NCBI GenBank assembly: GCA_965220095.1
Contig: OZ244805.1
Coordinates: 1,426,001-1,490,000 of the forward strand
Source of the DNA: Bin87 sp965220095
GTDB lineage: Bacteria; Chloroflexota; Dehalococcoidia; Lucifugimonadales; UBA3495
Length of the DNA: 64,000 nucleotides
Reading direction: 5' to 3'
The notes below the pieces were generated by a model. It did not search any database and was not told the DNA's origin. It worked only from the letters and a program-made list of their open reading frames with translations. This document shows positions 34,042 to 42,595 of the stretch, one piece after another. The stretch's first letter is position 1, and each line of letters opens with the position of its first letter. The translations under genes were made by a program, and so were the position numbers.

Positions 34042-34470
34042 GTGGCAAAGAAGGTACGGGCCATCATCAAGCTGCAGTTGCAGGCCGGCAAGGCCACGCC
34101 AGCGCCCCCCGTGGGCCCGGCGTTGGGTCAGCACGGTGTCAACATCATGGCTTTCGTGAAAGACTACAACGAACGCACCGGCAGCCAGTCGGGAACCATC
34201 GTCCCAGTGCATCTGACGGTGTACGAGGATCGTTCTTTTACCTTTGTAACGCGCACGCCCCCGGCCTCCGACCTCCTCAGGCGAGCAGCCGGAGTGGAAA
34301 AAGGCCGCGGCGATGCACTCGGCGGCCCGGTAGGTGTCGTCGACAGCGACACCCTGCGGGGCATCGCGGAAGAAAAGATGAAGGACCTTAACGCCAATTC
34401 CGTTGAGCAGGCGATGAATATCATCGCCGGAACGGCCCGCAGCATGGGAATTGCTGTGGAAGGCGACTAG
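34042..34470 (+). CDS. rplK: Ribosomal protein L11
   Basis: 142 residues with a GTG start and GGAGG upstream. The N-terminal domain has IIKLQLQAGKATPAPPVGPA and LGQHGVNIMAFVKDYN. The C-terminal rRNA-binding domain has FTFVTRTPPASDLLRRAAG and AMNIIAGTARSMGI. It forms the GTPase-associated centre with 23S rRNA. It is followed by rplA after 20 bases. Confidence 0.98.
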   Translation: MAKKVRAIIKLQLQAGKATPAPPVGPALGQHGVNIMAFVKDYNERTGSQSGTIVPVHLTVYEDRSFTFVTRTPPASDLLRRAAGVEKGRGDALGGPVGVVDSDTLRGIAEEKMKDLNANSVEQAMNIIAGTARSMGIAVEGD

Positions 34471-34490
34471 ACACCAGGGAGATTTTAGCC

Positions 34491-35204
34491 ATGCCCAAGC
34501 ACAGCCGCCGTTACAATGCCGCTGCGGAACGGATATCGGAAGACTCGACGTACCAACCCGACGAAGCAATTGACCTCATCAAGGAGTTGTCCAGCGCCAA
34601 GTTCGACGAAACCATTGAAGTTCATCTGCGCACCAATGCCGACGTGCGCCACGCCGAGCAACAGGTGCGGGGCGTAACCGTACTCCCCCACGGCCTCGGG
34701 AAGCAGGTGCGGGTGCTGGTGTTTGCCAACGGCGAAGCTGCCGACATCGCGCGTCAAGCCGGCGCCGACTTCGTGGGCGACGACGACCTGATCGCTCAGG
34801 TTGAGACCGGCTGGACGGAGTTCGACGTGGGGCTGGCCATTCCGGAGATCATGTCCAAGATTGGACGCCTGGGTCGTGTGCTTGGCCGCAAGGGCCTGAT
34901 GCCCAATCCTCGCACCGGCACGCTGGTGCAGGCTCGCGACTTGCCCCGTGTGATTCAGGAATCCAAAGCTGGACGCCTGGAGTTTCGCACCGACCGCACC
35001 GCCATCATCCACGGGCAGTTTGGCAAATCGTCTTTCGAGAATGAAGCCCTGATCGACAACCTTACCGTCTTCATGGACTCGGTAATGCGCGAGCGACCGG
35101 AGGCTGTCAAAGGCGCGTTCATAAAATCCGCGTATATCACCTCATCCATGGGGCCCGGCATTTCGGTTGATGTGGCAACGCTGCAGGCCATGAAGCCAGC
35201 GTAG
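34491..35204 (+). CDS. rplA: Ribosomal protein L1
   Basis: 237 residues. DEAIDLIKELSSAKFDETIE, HLRTNADVRHAEQQVRGVTV, GRLGRVLGRKGLMPNPRTGT and AFIKSAYITSSMGPGI are typical of L1. It forms the L1 stalk of the 50S subunit, and in many bacteria represses the rplKA mRNA. The next gene, rplJ, begins about 300 bases later after an attenuator. Confidence 0.98.
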   Translation: MPKHSRRYNAAAERISEDSTYQPDEAIDLIKELSSAKFDETIEVHLRTNADVRHAEQQVRGVTVLPHGLGKQVRVLVFANGEAADIARQAGADFVGDDDLIAQVETGWTEFDVGLAIPEIMSKIGRLGRVLGRKGLMPNPRTGTLVQARDLPRVIQESKAGRLEFRTDRTAIIHGQFGKSSFENEALIDNLTVFMDSVMRERPEAVKGAFIKSAYITSSMGPGISVDVATLQAMKPA

Positions 35205-35386
35205 TTTCCGGCCCAGCCGGATCCTGTTGCAACCACCGGTGCGGAGTGATACCCTGACTCGCACAAACTGAATAATTGTCAATGCGCTTGAGACAGCGGG
35301 TTCCATTTGGGAAATAATGGCAGCCGGAAGGCGTCGCCCGCCGAAGCGGATACCACGGATTCGTCCGGAAGTATTAAGGTTGAGCG

Positions 35387-35460
35387 ACGCCCATCGTGGT
35401 TGTCCCCGATGGGCGTACCAAACCCCGCGCAGTGAGTTTCGAATGCGCGGGGATTTTTTT
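35387..35460 (+). promoter_or_regulatory. L10-type leader with terminator hairpin
   Basis: In the 307-base gap between rplA and rplJ are two perfect hairpins: ACGCCCATCG/CGATGGGCGT (35387-35396 with 35407-35416), then CCCCGCGCA/TGCGCGGGG (35423-35431 with 35444-35452) followed by A and seven T. The second is a strong intrinsic terminator placed inside the rplJL transcript. It fits a leader in which L10/L12 binding controls read-through into rplJ. Confidence 0.72.
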
Positions 35461-35511
35461 GGCCTCGCGCTCACAAACGCATTGCCACGGTTCCAGCAAC
35501 GGAGGGAAATC

Positions 35512-36048
35512 TTGCCAACCCAGGCGAAAGTAGATCGGGTAGCCGAACTCAAAGAGAAACTGGAAAACAGCGCCATCGTCATATCCACTGGTTTCACCGG
35601 CATGGGCGTTAACCAGATGGTGGATTTACGGCGGAGGCTGCGGAACGGCGGTGTGGAGTTCGTCGTTATCAAGAACAGCCTGCTAGACTTGGCAGCCGAC
35701 GCGGCCGGCATCCCGCAACTGAAAGACATTGTCAGCGGACAGACCGGCATCGCGTTGGGTTACGCAGACCCAGCGCAGGCGGCCAAAACGGTTACCGACG
35801 CCGCCGCCGCTGGTGGCATTCTGTCCATTGGCGGCGCCATCGTAGATCAGGGAGACCCGATGCCAAGAGCGGAAGTGTTGCGGTTGGCATCGTTGCCCCC
35901 ACAGCCCGTACTCATGGCAATGTTGCTGGGCAGTATGCAAGCGCCGCTGTACGGCCTGCTCAACGTGCTCAACGGCACCGTCCGCAGTCTCGCCTACGCA
36001 TTGCAGGCGCGGATTGACCAGTTGCAGCCTGCCGAAGACCCCGCGTAA
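35512..36048 (+). CDS. rplJ: Ribosomal protein L10
   Basis: 178 residues from TTG 35512, chosen because GGAGG lies at 35501-35505 and the family sequence starts there (LPTQAKVDRVAELKEKLEN). Further motifs are STGFTGMGVNQMVDLRRRLR, EFVVIKNSLLDLAA and the C-terminal helix region (LAYALQARIDQL) that binds L7/L12 dimers. The frame is open further upstream, but that part lies in the leader hairpins. Confidence 0.95.
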   Translation: MPTQAKVDRVAELKEKLENSAIVISTGFTGMGVNQMVDLRRRLRNGGVEFVVIKNSLLDLAADAAGIPQLKDIVSGQTGIALGYADPAQAAKTVTDAAAAGGILSIGGAIVDQGDPMPRAEVLRLASLPPQPVLMAMLLGSMQAPLYGLLNVLNGTVRSLAYALQARIDQLQPAEDPA

Positions 36049-36097
36049 CGACCACTAAAACTACCCCAACCCTACCCACAAACAGGAGGCGTCAATT

Positions 36098-36484
36098 ATG
36101 GCAGTCAATCAGGAAGTTCTGGATTCAATCAAGGGAATGAGCGTGATGGACCTGGCCGATTTGGTCAAGGCCATTGAGGAAGAGTTCGGCATCTCCGCCG
36201 CCGCGCCGATGGCGGTAGCCGCCGCGCCGGCGGGAATCGTCACCGATGACGCACCGTCCGCCGCCGAGGAACAATCAGAGTTCGACGTGACCCTGGCCGA
36301 CTTCGGAGCCAACAAAATCAACGTCATCAAGGCCGTGCGCGAGATTACCGACCTGGGTTTGCGCGAAGCCAAAGAGCTGGTCGAGTCGGCGCCCACCCGC
36401 GTCCGCGAGGGCGTCAACAAAGACGAGGCCGACAGCATCAAAGCCAAGCTGGAAGAAGCCGGCGCCACCGTACAAGTGGCCTAA
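36098..36484 (+). CDS. rplL: Ribosomal protein L7/L12
   Basis: 128 residues. The N-terminal dimerisation helices (MSVMDLADLVKAIEEEFG) are followed by an alanine-rich hinge, then the C-terminal domain FDVTLADFGANKINVIKAVR, GLREAKELVESAP and IKAKLEEAGATVQVA. The ribosome site AGGAGG is strong. The gene is followed by a hairpin terminator and an unrelated SDR gene. rpoB, the usual next gene, is absent. Confidence 0.98.
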   Translation: MAVNQEVLDSIKGMSVMDLADLVKAIEEEFGISAAAPMAVAAAPAGIVTDDAPSAAEEQSEFDVTLADFGANKINVIKAVREITDLGLREAKELVESAPTRVREGVNKDEADSIKAKLEEAGATVQVA

Positions 36485-36506
36485 CCAGCCACCACATCGC
36501 GGAATG

Positions 36507-36538
36507 CGAAACCCCTCTCTAACGCGAGAGGGGTTTCG
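36507..36538 (+). terminator. Hairpin terminator after rplL
   Basis: CGAAACCCCTCTC (36507-36519) pairs perfectly with GAGAGGGGTTTCG (36526-36538) around TAACGC, a 13-bp stem directly after the rplL stop codon. A long T-tract is lacking, but the position marks the end of the ribosomal operon. Confidence 0.75.
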
Positions 36539-36635
36539 TGTATCTAATCCCCCAGCCCGCCAACAGCCGCGGCGGGGTTGGGACGGCGCGGCACCTGGTG
36601 TAGAATGCGGCCAACAAACACGGGAGGGCGCCACC

Positions 36636-37439
36636 ATGGATCTGGAGCTGAACGGGAGGTCCGCCATCGTTACCGGCGGCAGCCGTGGCATCGGCAAGGC
36701 GGTGGCCAGGGTGCTGGCCGGCGACGGATGCAACGTGGTCATCACCGGTCGGTACGCTGACACGCTGTCCACCTCGGCGGAGGAAATCGCCACCGCAACC
36801 GGCGGTCGGGTAACGCCCATCGTGGCGGACATGACCAGTACCGAGCAGGTCAACGCAATGGTTGCCACCGCCGCCGACGCCCACGGCGGGCGCGTCGACA
36901 TTCTGGTGAACAACGCCGCTGCACCCGGAGGTCTGGCTCGCGGATCGCTGGCCGAAATCCGCGACGAAGATGTGATGCTGGACCTGGACACCAAGGTAAT
37001 GGGTTACCTGCGCTGCGCCCGGGCGGTCGCTCCCTACATGGAACAACAGGGATGGGGCCGGATCGTGAACATTGGAGGTCTGTCCGCCCGCCAGGCGGCC
37101 GGCAATCTGAGCGCGGGCGTGCGCAACTCCGGTTTGTCCAACCTGACCAAATACCTGGCCGAAGAGCTGGGCCAACACGGTGTTTGCGTCAACCTGGTTC
37201 ATCCGGGCACCACGCGCACCGAACGGAGCGGGCCGATGTATGCGGAGCAGGCAGCCCAAGAGGGCACATCGGTGGACGAAGTAGAGCGACGGGTGGCATC
37301 GCGCAATTCCACTCGCCGCATCGTAGACGCTGAAGAACTGGCCTGGGTGGTGGCATTCCTGGCTTCTCCGCGCAGCATCGCCGTCAGCGGTGAAACCATC
37401 GCGGCCGGCGGCGGCGCGGGCATCAACGTCTATCACTGA
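36636..37439 (+). CDS. SDR-family protein lacking the YxxxK catalytic pair
   Basis: Start at ATG 36636, with GGGAGGG upstream. The 267-residue protein has the Rossmann motif TGGSRGIGKAVARVL, DILVNNAAAPGG and VNLVHPGTTRTE, so it is a classical short-chain dehydrogenase fold. At the active site the sequence is NIGGLSARQAAGNLSAG then VRNSGLSNLTKYLAEEL. By alignment to YSASKAGLxNLTK the catalytic Tyr is Ala and the Lys is Asn. It may bind NAD(P) without normal SDR chemistry, or use other residues. The next gene encodes an EthD protein. Confidence 0.82.
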   Translation: MDLELNGRSAIVTGGSRGIGKAVARVLAGDGCNVVITGRYADTLSTSAEEIATATGGRVTPIVADMTSTEQVNAMVATAADAHGGRVDILVNNAAAPGGLARGSLAEIRDEDVMLDLDTKVMGYLRCARAVAPYMEQQGWGRIVNIGGLSARQAAGNLSAGVRNSGLSNLTKYLAEELGQHGVCVNLVHPGTTRTERSGPMYAEQAAQEGTSVDEVERRVASRNSTRRIVDAEELAWVVAFLASPRSIAVSGETIAAGGGAGINVYH

Positions 37440-37483
37440 GCCGGGTCCATCACTGAACCATCAAATTCACAGGAGCTAATACG

Positions 37484-37798
37484 ATGATCAAGGTAACCGT
37501 TTTCTACGGCAACGAAGCCGACAAGTCGTTTGACTTCGACTATTATGTAAACAAGCATATGCCACTGGTTCAAGAGCGCCTGACCACCTTCGGGATGCGT
37601 TACTACAACGTGGAGAAGGGCATATCCGATACCGACCCAAACGCCCCGCCGTTGTACACCGCCATTGGTTACCTGTTCTTCAACAATGTGGACGGCGTCC
37701 ACGAGGGTTTCAAAAATCACGGACGCGAACTGGTGGGCGACGTGAAGAACTTTACCGACATCGAGCCACAGTTTCTCATCAGCGAACTCATCGCGTAA
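37484..37798 (+). CDS. EthD-family protein
   Basis: 104 residues, dimeric alpha-beta barrel type. FYGNEADKSFDFDYYVNKHM with HMPLVQERLTTFGMRYYNVE matches EthD, a small protein needed for some ring- or ether-degrading systems but of undefined chemistry. An AGGAG site precedes the ATG. It lies 44 bases after the SDR gene, so both may act in one catabolic step. Its stop codon overlaps the next start (TAATG). Confidence 0.85.
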   Translation: MIKVTVFYGNEADKSFDFDYYVNKHMPLVQERLTTFGMRYYNVEKGISDTDPNAPPLYTAIGYLFFNNVDGVHEGFKNHGRELVGDVKNFTDIEPQFLISELIA

Positions 37799-38538
37799 TG
37801 CCCAGCGCTGTTGCCGACATATTTCTCCGGTGCGACCAAGCCGTCCGCCGGGGTCATCTTATCCATCGAACCAACCGAGCAGACAAGGAATTCCACTTCC
37901 AAGACTGGTTTCAGTCCCAGTTGGACGCAATGCAGGTGTCATACGATACTCCGGCCCGCAACTCCTACCCCGATTTTCGCTTGGTGCATAGTCCGGTGGG
38001 ATATGAAGTGAAAGGGCTGGCCTATCCCGGCCGAGAAGCCACCTATGACGCCAACAGCCAGATGCCCACCGGCTTCCACAATGGCAGAACCGTGTACTAT
38101 GTGTTCGGGCGATACCCCAAGGACCCCGGCGACGACGACTACCCGGTCATCGACCTGGTACTGTTCCACGGCGACTTTCTCAATGCCAACCACGAGAACA
38201 AGCACATCATCGGCTTCGGAAGCTACGGCGACGTTATGATAAGAGACCGGAAGATGTACGTGGCTCCCACACCCTTTGCGTTGACGGACGGTACGGCCGG
38301 CCAACGCACCCTCATCTTGCCCAACGATGCCCAAGTAGATGAGCGGCTGAAATCGTGTGGAGAGTTGATTCGCGTGGAGACGGACCACCTGCTCGTCGGA
38401 TACAACGCGGACTTGAGGGAGAATACCCTTGTCCCTCAATATGTAGATAATCCATCGGCTGGCTTGGAGCACCGCTTCGTCGCCTATCGCGCCGCCGAGA
38501 CGAACGGCCCAACAGTAACAATGAAAGCCGTGCCCTGA
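37798..38538 (+). CDS. PD-(D/E)XK type restriction endonuclease
   Basis: 246 residues. A motif SYPDFRLVHSPVGYEVKG (about residues 57-74) supplies the Asp and the E-x-K of the PD-(D/E)XK nuclease core. The following part is acidic and aromatic, and no other enzymatic motif is seen. It lies 46 bases before a large DNA methyltransferase on the same strand, making a type II-like restriction pair. The specificity is unknown. The ATG overlaps the stop codon of the EthD gene, so translation may be coupled by chance of insertion. Confidence 0.75.
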   Translation: MPSAVADIFLRCDQAVRRGHLIHRTNRADKEFHFQDWFQSQLDAMQVSYDTPARNSYPDFRLVHSPVGYEVKGLAYPGREATYDANSQMPTGFHNGRTVYYVFGRYPKDPGDDDYPVIDLVLFHGDFLNANHENKHIIGFGSYGDVMIRDRKMYVAPTPFALTDGTAGQRTLILPNDAQVDERLKSCGELIRVETDHLLVGYNADLRENTLVPQYVDNPSAGLEHRFVAYRAAETNGPTVTMKAVP

Positions 38539-38584
38539 CTGCTCGAGTTCAGCGGCAACTGGCCTTATTCCCCACAGCAGGCGT

Positions 38585-40783
38585 TTGATGCAGCTACATC
38601 TGGAGCAACTACCAAATACGGAAGGATCGGGCGAAGCGGGGCTGGCAATGCCACGCGCCATTGAATGCGACGATTTCCCTTTTGAACAACTCAGCCGCAT
38701 CGCCGAACGCGAAAGCTGGCGGAAGGAAATCTACCGCCCTATTTACCACGTTCACAAGTGGTGGGCGCAGCGCTTGGGATCTGTCTTCAGGGGAATCCTT
38801 ATCGGCGCTCTGGCGCCGAAAGGCACTGATGTGCTCAACCTATTTTACTCGCCCGCGCGATTCCCGGATGCCGTAGTGTTCGACCCGTTCATGGGGAGTG
38901 GCACAACCTTAGGCGAAACCCTGAAGCTCGGAGGCCGGGCCATTGGCCGCGACATCAACCCGGTATCGTACCTCCAGGTCCACACCGCCCTTACGTTGAG
39001 AGATTCGGAGGACCTAGAAAGGACTTATCAAGAAATCGAGGCGGATGTCGCTGACGCAATTTCCAGCTACTACACCACCCCTCTGCCGGACGGCACGTTG
39101 TGCCAAGTCCTGTACTACTTTTGGGTGATGCAAGTGCCCTGCCCGATCTGTTGCGTCCCGGTTGACCTGTTCTCCAACTACATCTTCGCCCGGCACGCTT
39201 ACCCTCAACGCAATCCCACGGTGTACGTCGTATGCCCGAAATGCGGCGCCCTCTCCCCAAATGATTACCGGGTCAGGCAGACAGAGTGTTCCGAGTGCGG
39301 TCACCGTTTCGACGCGACTGCCGGCCCGGTAAGAGGCAAGGCGGCGACGTGCCCCCATTGCCTTTGCGAGTTTACCATCGGCCGCACTATACGAGAGACC
39401 GGCTCATCGCCCTCATACCGGATGTACGCAAAACTCGTCCTGACCTCTGACGGAAAAAAAGAGTATCAACCGATTACCGACTATGACGAAACTCTGTACC
39501 GAAAGGCGGTCGCCGACTTGGATGAGTCATCTTTCAGGATTCCGCAGGGGACTATAGAACCTGGCTACAACACTAACCAAGTACTGAATTATGGATTCCG
39601 GTACTGGAACCAAATGTTCAATGCCCGCCAGCTTCTCTGTATTTCCACGCTGGCGAACCGCATCGGAGAGATTGATGATACCCGTCTCCGGGACGCCTTC
39701 ACCTGTCTGATTTCCGGCGCGCTTGAGTTCAATAATATGTTTGCCTCCTACAAGGGAGAAGGGACCGGAGCCGTGAGGCACATGTTCCACCACCATATTC
39801 TGAAGCCCGAGCGCACCCCGCTGGAGGCGAACGTCTGGGGAACCCCCAAGAGTTCTGGAGCCTTTTCCACGCTGTTCCGCAGTCGGCTGTTGCGAGCCGC
39901 TCAATATGCCCGCCAGCCTTTCGAGCTGGCACTGTCGCCCGAAGGGCAGGACAAACGGTCCGTGAAGGTAGGCAGCATCAATGAACCCCTCCTGGGGATT
40001 ACTAACAGCGACTCCTATGACCAATTTGGCAAGGACGCCAAGTTCTACGTTTCCTGTGGGGACTCGGCGGTTACCGACTTGCCGGACGAATGCGTGGACG
40101 TGGTTGTCACGGACCCACCGTTCTTCGACAATGTGCATTACTCTCAACTGGCTGACTTCTTTTATGCTTGGCAGAGGTTGATTCTCGGCGATTATCCTAG
40201 CCATCAAGCAGACACTACACGCTCGGAACTGGAGGTCCAGAATTCGGATGTCGAGATGTTCACCCAGCGATTGACTCTTGTGTTGCGGGAGGCCGCCCGG
40301 GTTCTCAAGGATGATGGTCTCCTCGTATTCACTTACCACCATTCCAGGTGGGAAGGCTGGAAAAGCATCCTATATGCAGTTGTGGCGGCCGGGTTCCGCA
40401 TCGAGGTATGCCATCCAGTGAAGGCGGAGATGTCCGTTGCCACACCCAAGCGGCAGGCAAAAGCCCCCATCAACTTCGACGTCATCATGGTGTGTCGCAA
40501 GAATCAGTCTGAAACAGCGGAGACAAATGCTTCAAGGGAGCTGAAGCTGGCTCTGGCATTCAAACGAGCGGAAGCCCAGATAGAGAGGCTTCGAACAGAC
40601 GGTTGGAATCTGAGCCGAAACGATATTGGAGTGGTGGTCATGGCTCAAGTGGTAGCTGAAATCTCCAGACAGCCTGAGAAGAGAGCGACCGAACAAGCAT
40701 TTGAAGAGGTAGAACATACCATAGCTCAAGCTATTGACCGGATCTACGGTTGGAACTCCCCGGCCAAGAAAGCAGAGGCGTAA
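38585..40783 (+). CDS. DNA methyltransferase with zinc-knuckle insertion (DUF1156-like N-terminus)
   Basis: 732 residues. The N-terminus has YRPIYHVHKWWAQRLGSVFR, like DUF1156 methylases. The SAM-binding motif I is FDPFMGSGTT (about residues 98-107) and the catalytic motif IV is VVTDPPFFDNVHYSQL (about 505). Between them are about 400 residues containing zinc-knuckle pairs (CPICC, CPKCG, CSECG, CPHC) and an unrecognised helical part. The C-terminal region has VFTYHHSRWEGW. DPPF suggests amino-methylation (N6A or N4C). It protects host DNA from the adjacent endonuclease. The base composition looks lower in GC than the flanks. Confidence 0.85.
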   Translation: MMQLHLEQLPNTEGSGEAGLAMPRAIECDDFPFEQLSRIAERESWRKEIYRPIYHVHKWWAQRLGSVFRGILIGALAPKGTDVLNLFYSPARFPDAVVFDPFMGSGTTLGETLKLGGRAIGRDINPVSYLQVHTALTLRDSEDLERTYQEIEADVADAISSYYTTPLPDGTLCQVLYYFWVMQVPCPICCVPVDLFSNYIFARHAYPQRNPTVYVVCPKCGALSPNDYRVRQTECSECGHRFDATAGPVRGKAATCPHCLCEFTIGRTIRETGSSPSYRMYAKLVLTSDGKKEYQPITDYDETLYRKAVADLDESSFRIPQGTIEPGYNTNQVLNYGFRYWNQMFNARQLLCISTLANRIGEIDDTRLRDAFTCLISGALEFNNMFASYKGEGTGAVRHMFHHHILKPERTPLEANVWGTPKSSGAFSTLFRSRLLRAAQYARQPFELALSPEGQDKRSVKVGSINEPLLGITNSDSYDQFGKDAKFYVSCGDSAVTDLPDECVDVVVTDPPFFDNVHYSQLADFFYAWQRLILGDYPSHQADTTRSELEVQNSDVEMFTQRLTLVLREAARVLKDDGLLVFTYHHSRWEGWKSILYAVVAAGFRIEVCHPVKAEMSVATPKRQAKAPINFDVIMVCRKNQSETAETNASRELKLALAFKRAEAQIERLRTDGWNLSRNDIGVVVMAQVVAEISRQPEKRATEQAFEEVEHTIAQAIDRIYGWNSPAKKAEA

Positions 40784-40805
40784 GCACTAAATCGAGGGCA
40801 TTGCG

Positions 40806-42485
40806 ATGAATCAAGCAGTGGACGCGCTGGCGGAACGGGCCATCGCGCAGCATTGGGACTTTTTGCCTACCTCGGGCAGTCGCATTGGTCGGCATGAGTA
40901 CGATGGCCGGCTGCCCGATTTCTCCGCCGGCCGAGTGCAAAGGCGGGTTGAGGAACTGCACCAAACAATAGCGCAGCTATCTGCTATTCCCAGCCCGTTA
41001 ACACCGCAACCATCTGGCGCCGACGGCGTCCGCGAAGCGGCAATGGCCGGCCTGTCGCGCGACCTGCTGGAAATGTTCCTGCGTCGGGAGTTGTTCAACC
41101 TCGACGAAATGCGGACGCTGGAAAACAACCCGCAACGCCAGGTTGGCTACCTGAATGTGGGCGGATACGTGCAGCGCGATTATGCCCCGCTTCCGGATCG
41201 GCTGCGGTCGGCCAACGCAGCACTGAGCCAGGTGGCAGACTTCCTGGCAACGCTGGATGCCAAAACCGACCCCGAGCTGGGCGCTCCCCTGCGGGATATG
41301 GCGGTGGAGGCGTACCGAGGTATGGCTTCTTACTACCGCACCGGCCTGGCAGATGCCGCCGCCGACTGCGCCGCCGTAGCGCCAGACGTTGCCGCCGAGT
41401 TCGATCAGGCTCGCATGGCCGCAGCAACTACGGTGGATGCCTTCGTGGAACGGTTGCAGGCTCGCGACGTGCGACCGGAATTTGCCATCGGCTCCGGTAT
41501 GTACGGTCGTATGCTGGCCGTGGGCGAAGGAGTAAACACGACGTTGTCCGATGTGCTGTCCATAGGCCAGGCTAACCTCGAAGAGAATCTGCGCCGGTTG
41601 GATGAAGCCGCATCGCTGGTGGCGCCGGGCAAATCGGTGCGCGAGGCGGTGGCCCTGGTTAGCTCAAACCATCCGACGGCGGCGGGCCTGATACCAGACG
41701 TGCGGGAGATGCTGGAAGACATCCGGCAATCGCTGATCGATCTGGATATCATCGGCTTGCCCTCCGCAGAGCGGTGCCAGGTTACGGAAACGCCGTCCTA
41801 CATGCGCTACGCCTTTGCCGCCATGGATTCCCCCGGTGGGTTGGAATCGGTTGCCACCGAAGCCTTCTACTACGTTACGCCCGTGGAACCCGACTGGACA
41901 CCACAGCAGCAGGAAGAATGGCTGGCCAATTTCAATTACCGCACGCTAAAGGTGGTGAGCATCCACGAGGTGTACCCCGGCCATTACGTGCACAACCTGC
42001 ACAATAGACACGGCGGCGGCCTGCCACTCATCAATCGGGTCGCCACATCCTACGCCTTCAGCGAGGGTTGGGCGCACTACACCGAGGAGATGATGCTGGA
42101 GACCGAGTACGGTCGCGATGACCCGGCCCTCCGGTTGACCCAACTGCTGGAAGCGTTGGTGCGTAATTGCCGCTACCTGTGCTCGCTGGGGATGCACACC
42201 CAGCGCATGACGGTTGATGAGGCGACGCAGTTCTTTCAGGCCCACGCCTACATGGAAGAACACCCGGCGCGTCGGGAAGCGCTACGGGGCACCTTCGACC
42301 CGGGCTACCTCAACTACACGCTGGGCAAACTGATGTTGCTGAAGCTGCGCCAGGACTGGAGGCGGCAGGAAGGTGCGGGTTACAGTCTGCGCGGCTTCCA
42401 CGACGCCGCACTATCCTGGGGCGCGCCACCGGTCCCCCTGTTGCGGTCGGCGATGCTACGCGAACCCGGCGCTGAAATCCTGTAG
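40806..42485 (+). CDS. DUF885 family (HExxPGH) putative peptidase
   Basis: 559 residues. The motif IHEVYPGHYVHNLHNRH (about residue 385), followed by SEGWAHYTEEMMLE, is the DUF885 signature. These His and Glu residues resemble zinc-peptidase ligands. No signal peptide is visible, so it is probably cytosolic. The first 40 residues are DALAERAIAQHWDFLPTSGS-like, as in other family members. Its substrate is unknown. It is read toward the PIG-L gene, with about 110 bases between the two stop codons. CCTGTAGCC/GGCTACAGG flanks the stop region and could form a long hairpin. Confidence 0.85.
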   Translation: MNQAVDALAERAIAQHWDFLPTSGSRIGRHEYDGRLPDFSAGRVQRRVEELHQTIAQLSAIPSPLTPQPSGADGVREAAMAGLSRDLLEMFLRRELFNLDEMRTLENNPQRQVGYLNVGGYVQRDYAPLPDRLRSANAALSQVADFLATLDAKTDPELGAPLRDMAVEAYRGMASYYRTGLADAAADCAAVAPDVAAEFDQARMAAATTVDAFVERLQARDVRPEFAIGSGMYGRMLAVGEGVNTTLSDVLSIGQANLEENLRRLDEAASLVAPGKSVREAVALVSSNHPTAAGLIPDVREMLEDIRQSLIDLDIIGLPSAERCQVTETPSYMRYAFAAMDSPGGLESVATEAFYYVTPVEPDWTPQQQEEWLANFNYRTLKVVSIHEVYPGHYVHNLHNRHGGGLPLINRVATSYAFSEGWAHYTEEMMLETEYGRDDPALRLTQLLEALVRNCRYLCSLGMHTQRMTVDEATQFFQAHAYMEEHPARREALRGTFDPGYLNYTLGKLMLLKLRQDWRRQEGAGYSLRGFHDAALSWGAPPVPLLRSAMLREPGAEIL

Positions 42486-42595
42486 CCCGGGTGCGAGGCA
42501 GGGGTCATTTCCGAAACGGCTACAGGGAAACCGCCATCGCATCGGCAGATGCCAGCGAACCCGCCGCGCGGTGCGCCGCCGCCGACGGTCGACGT

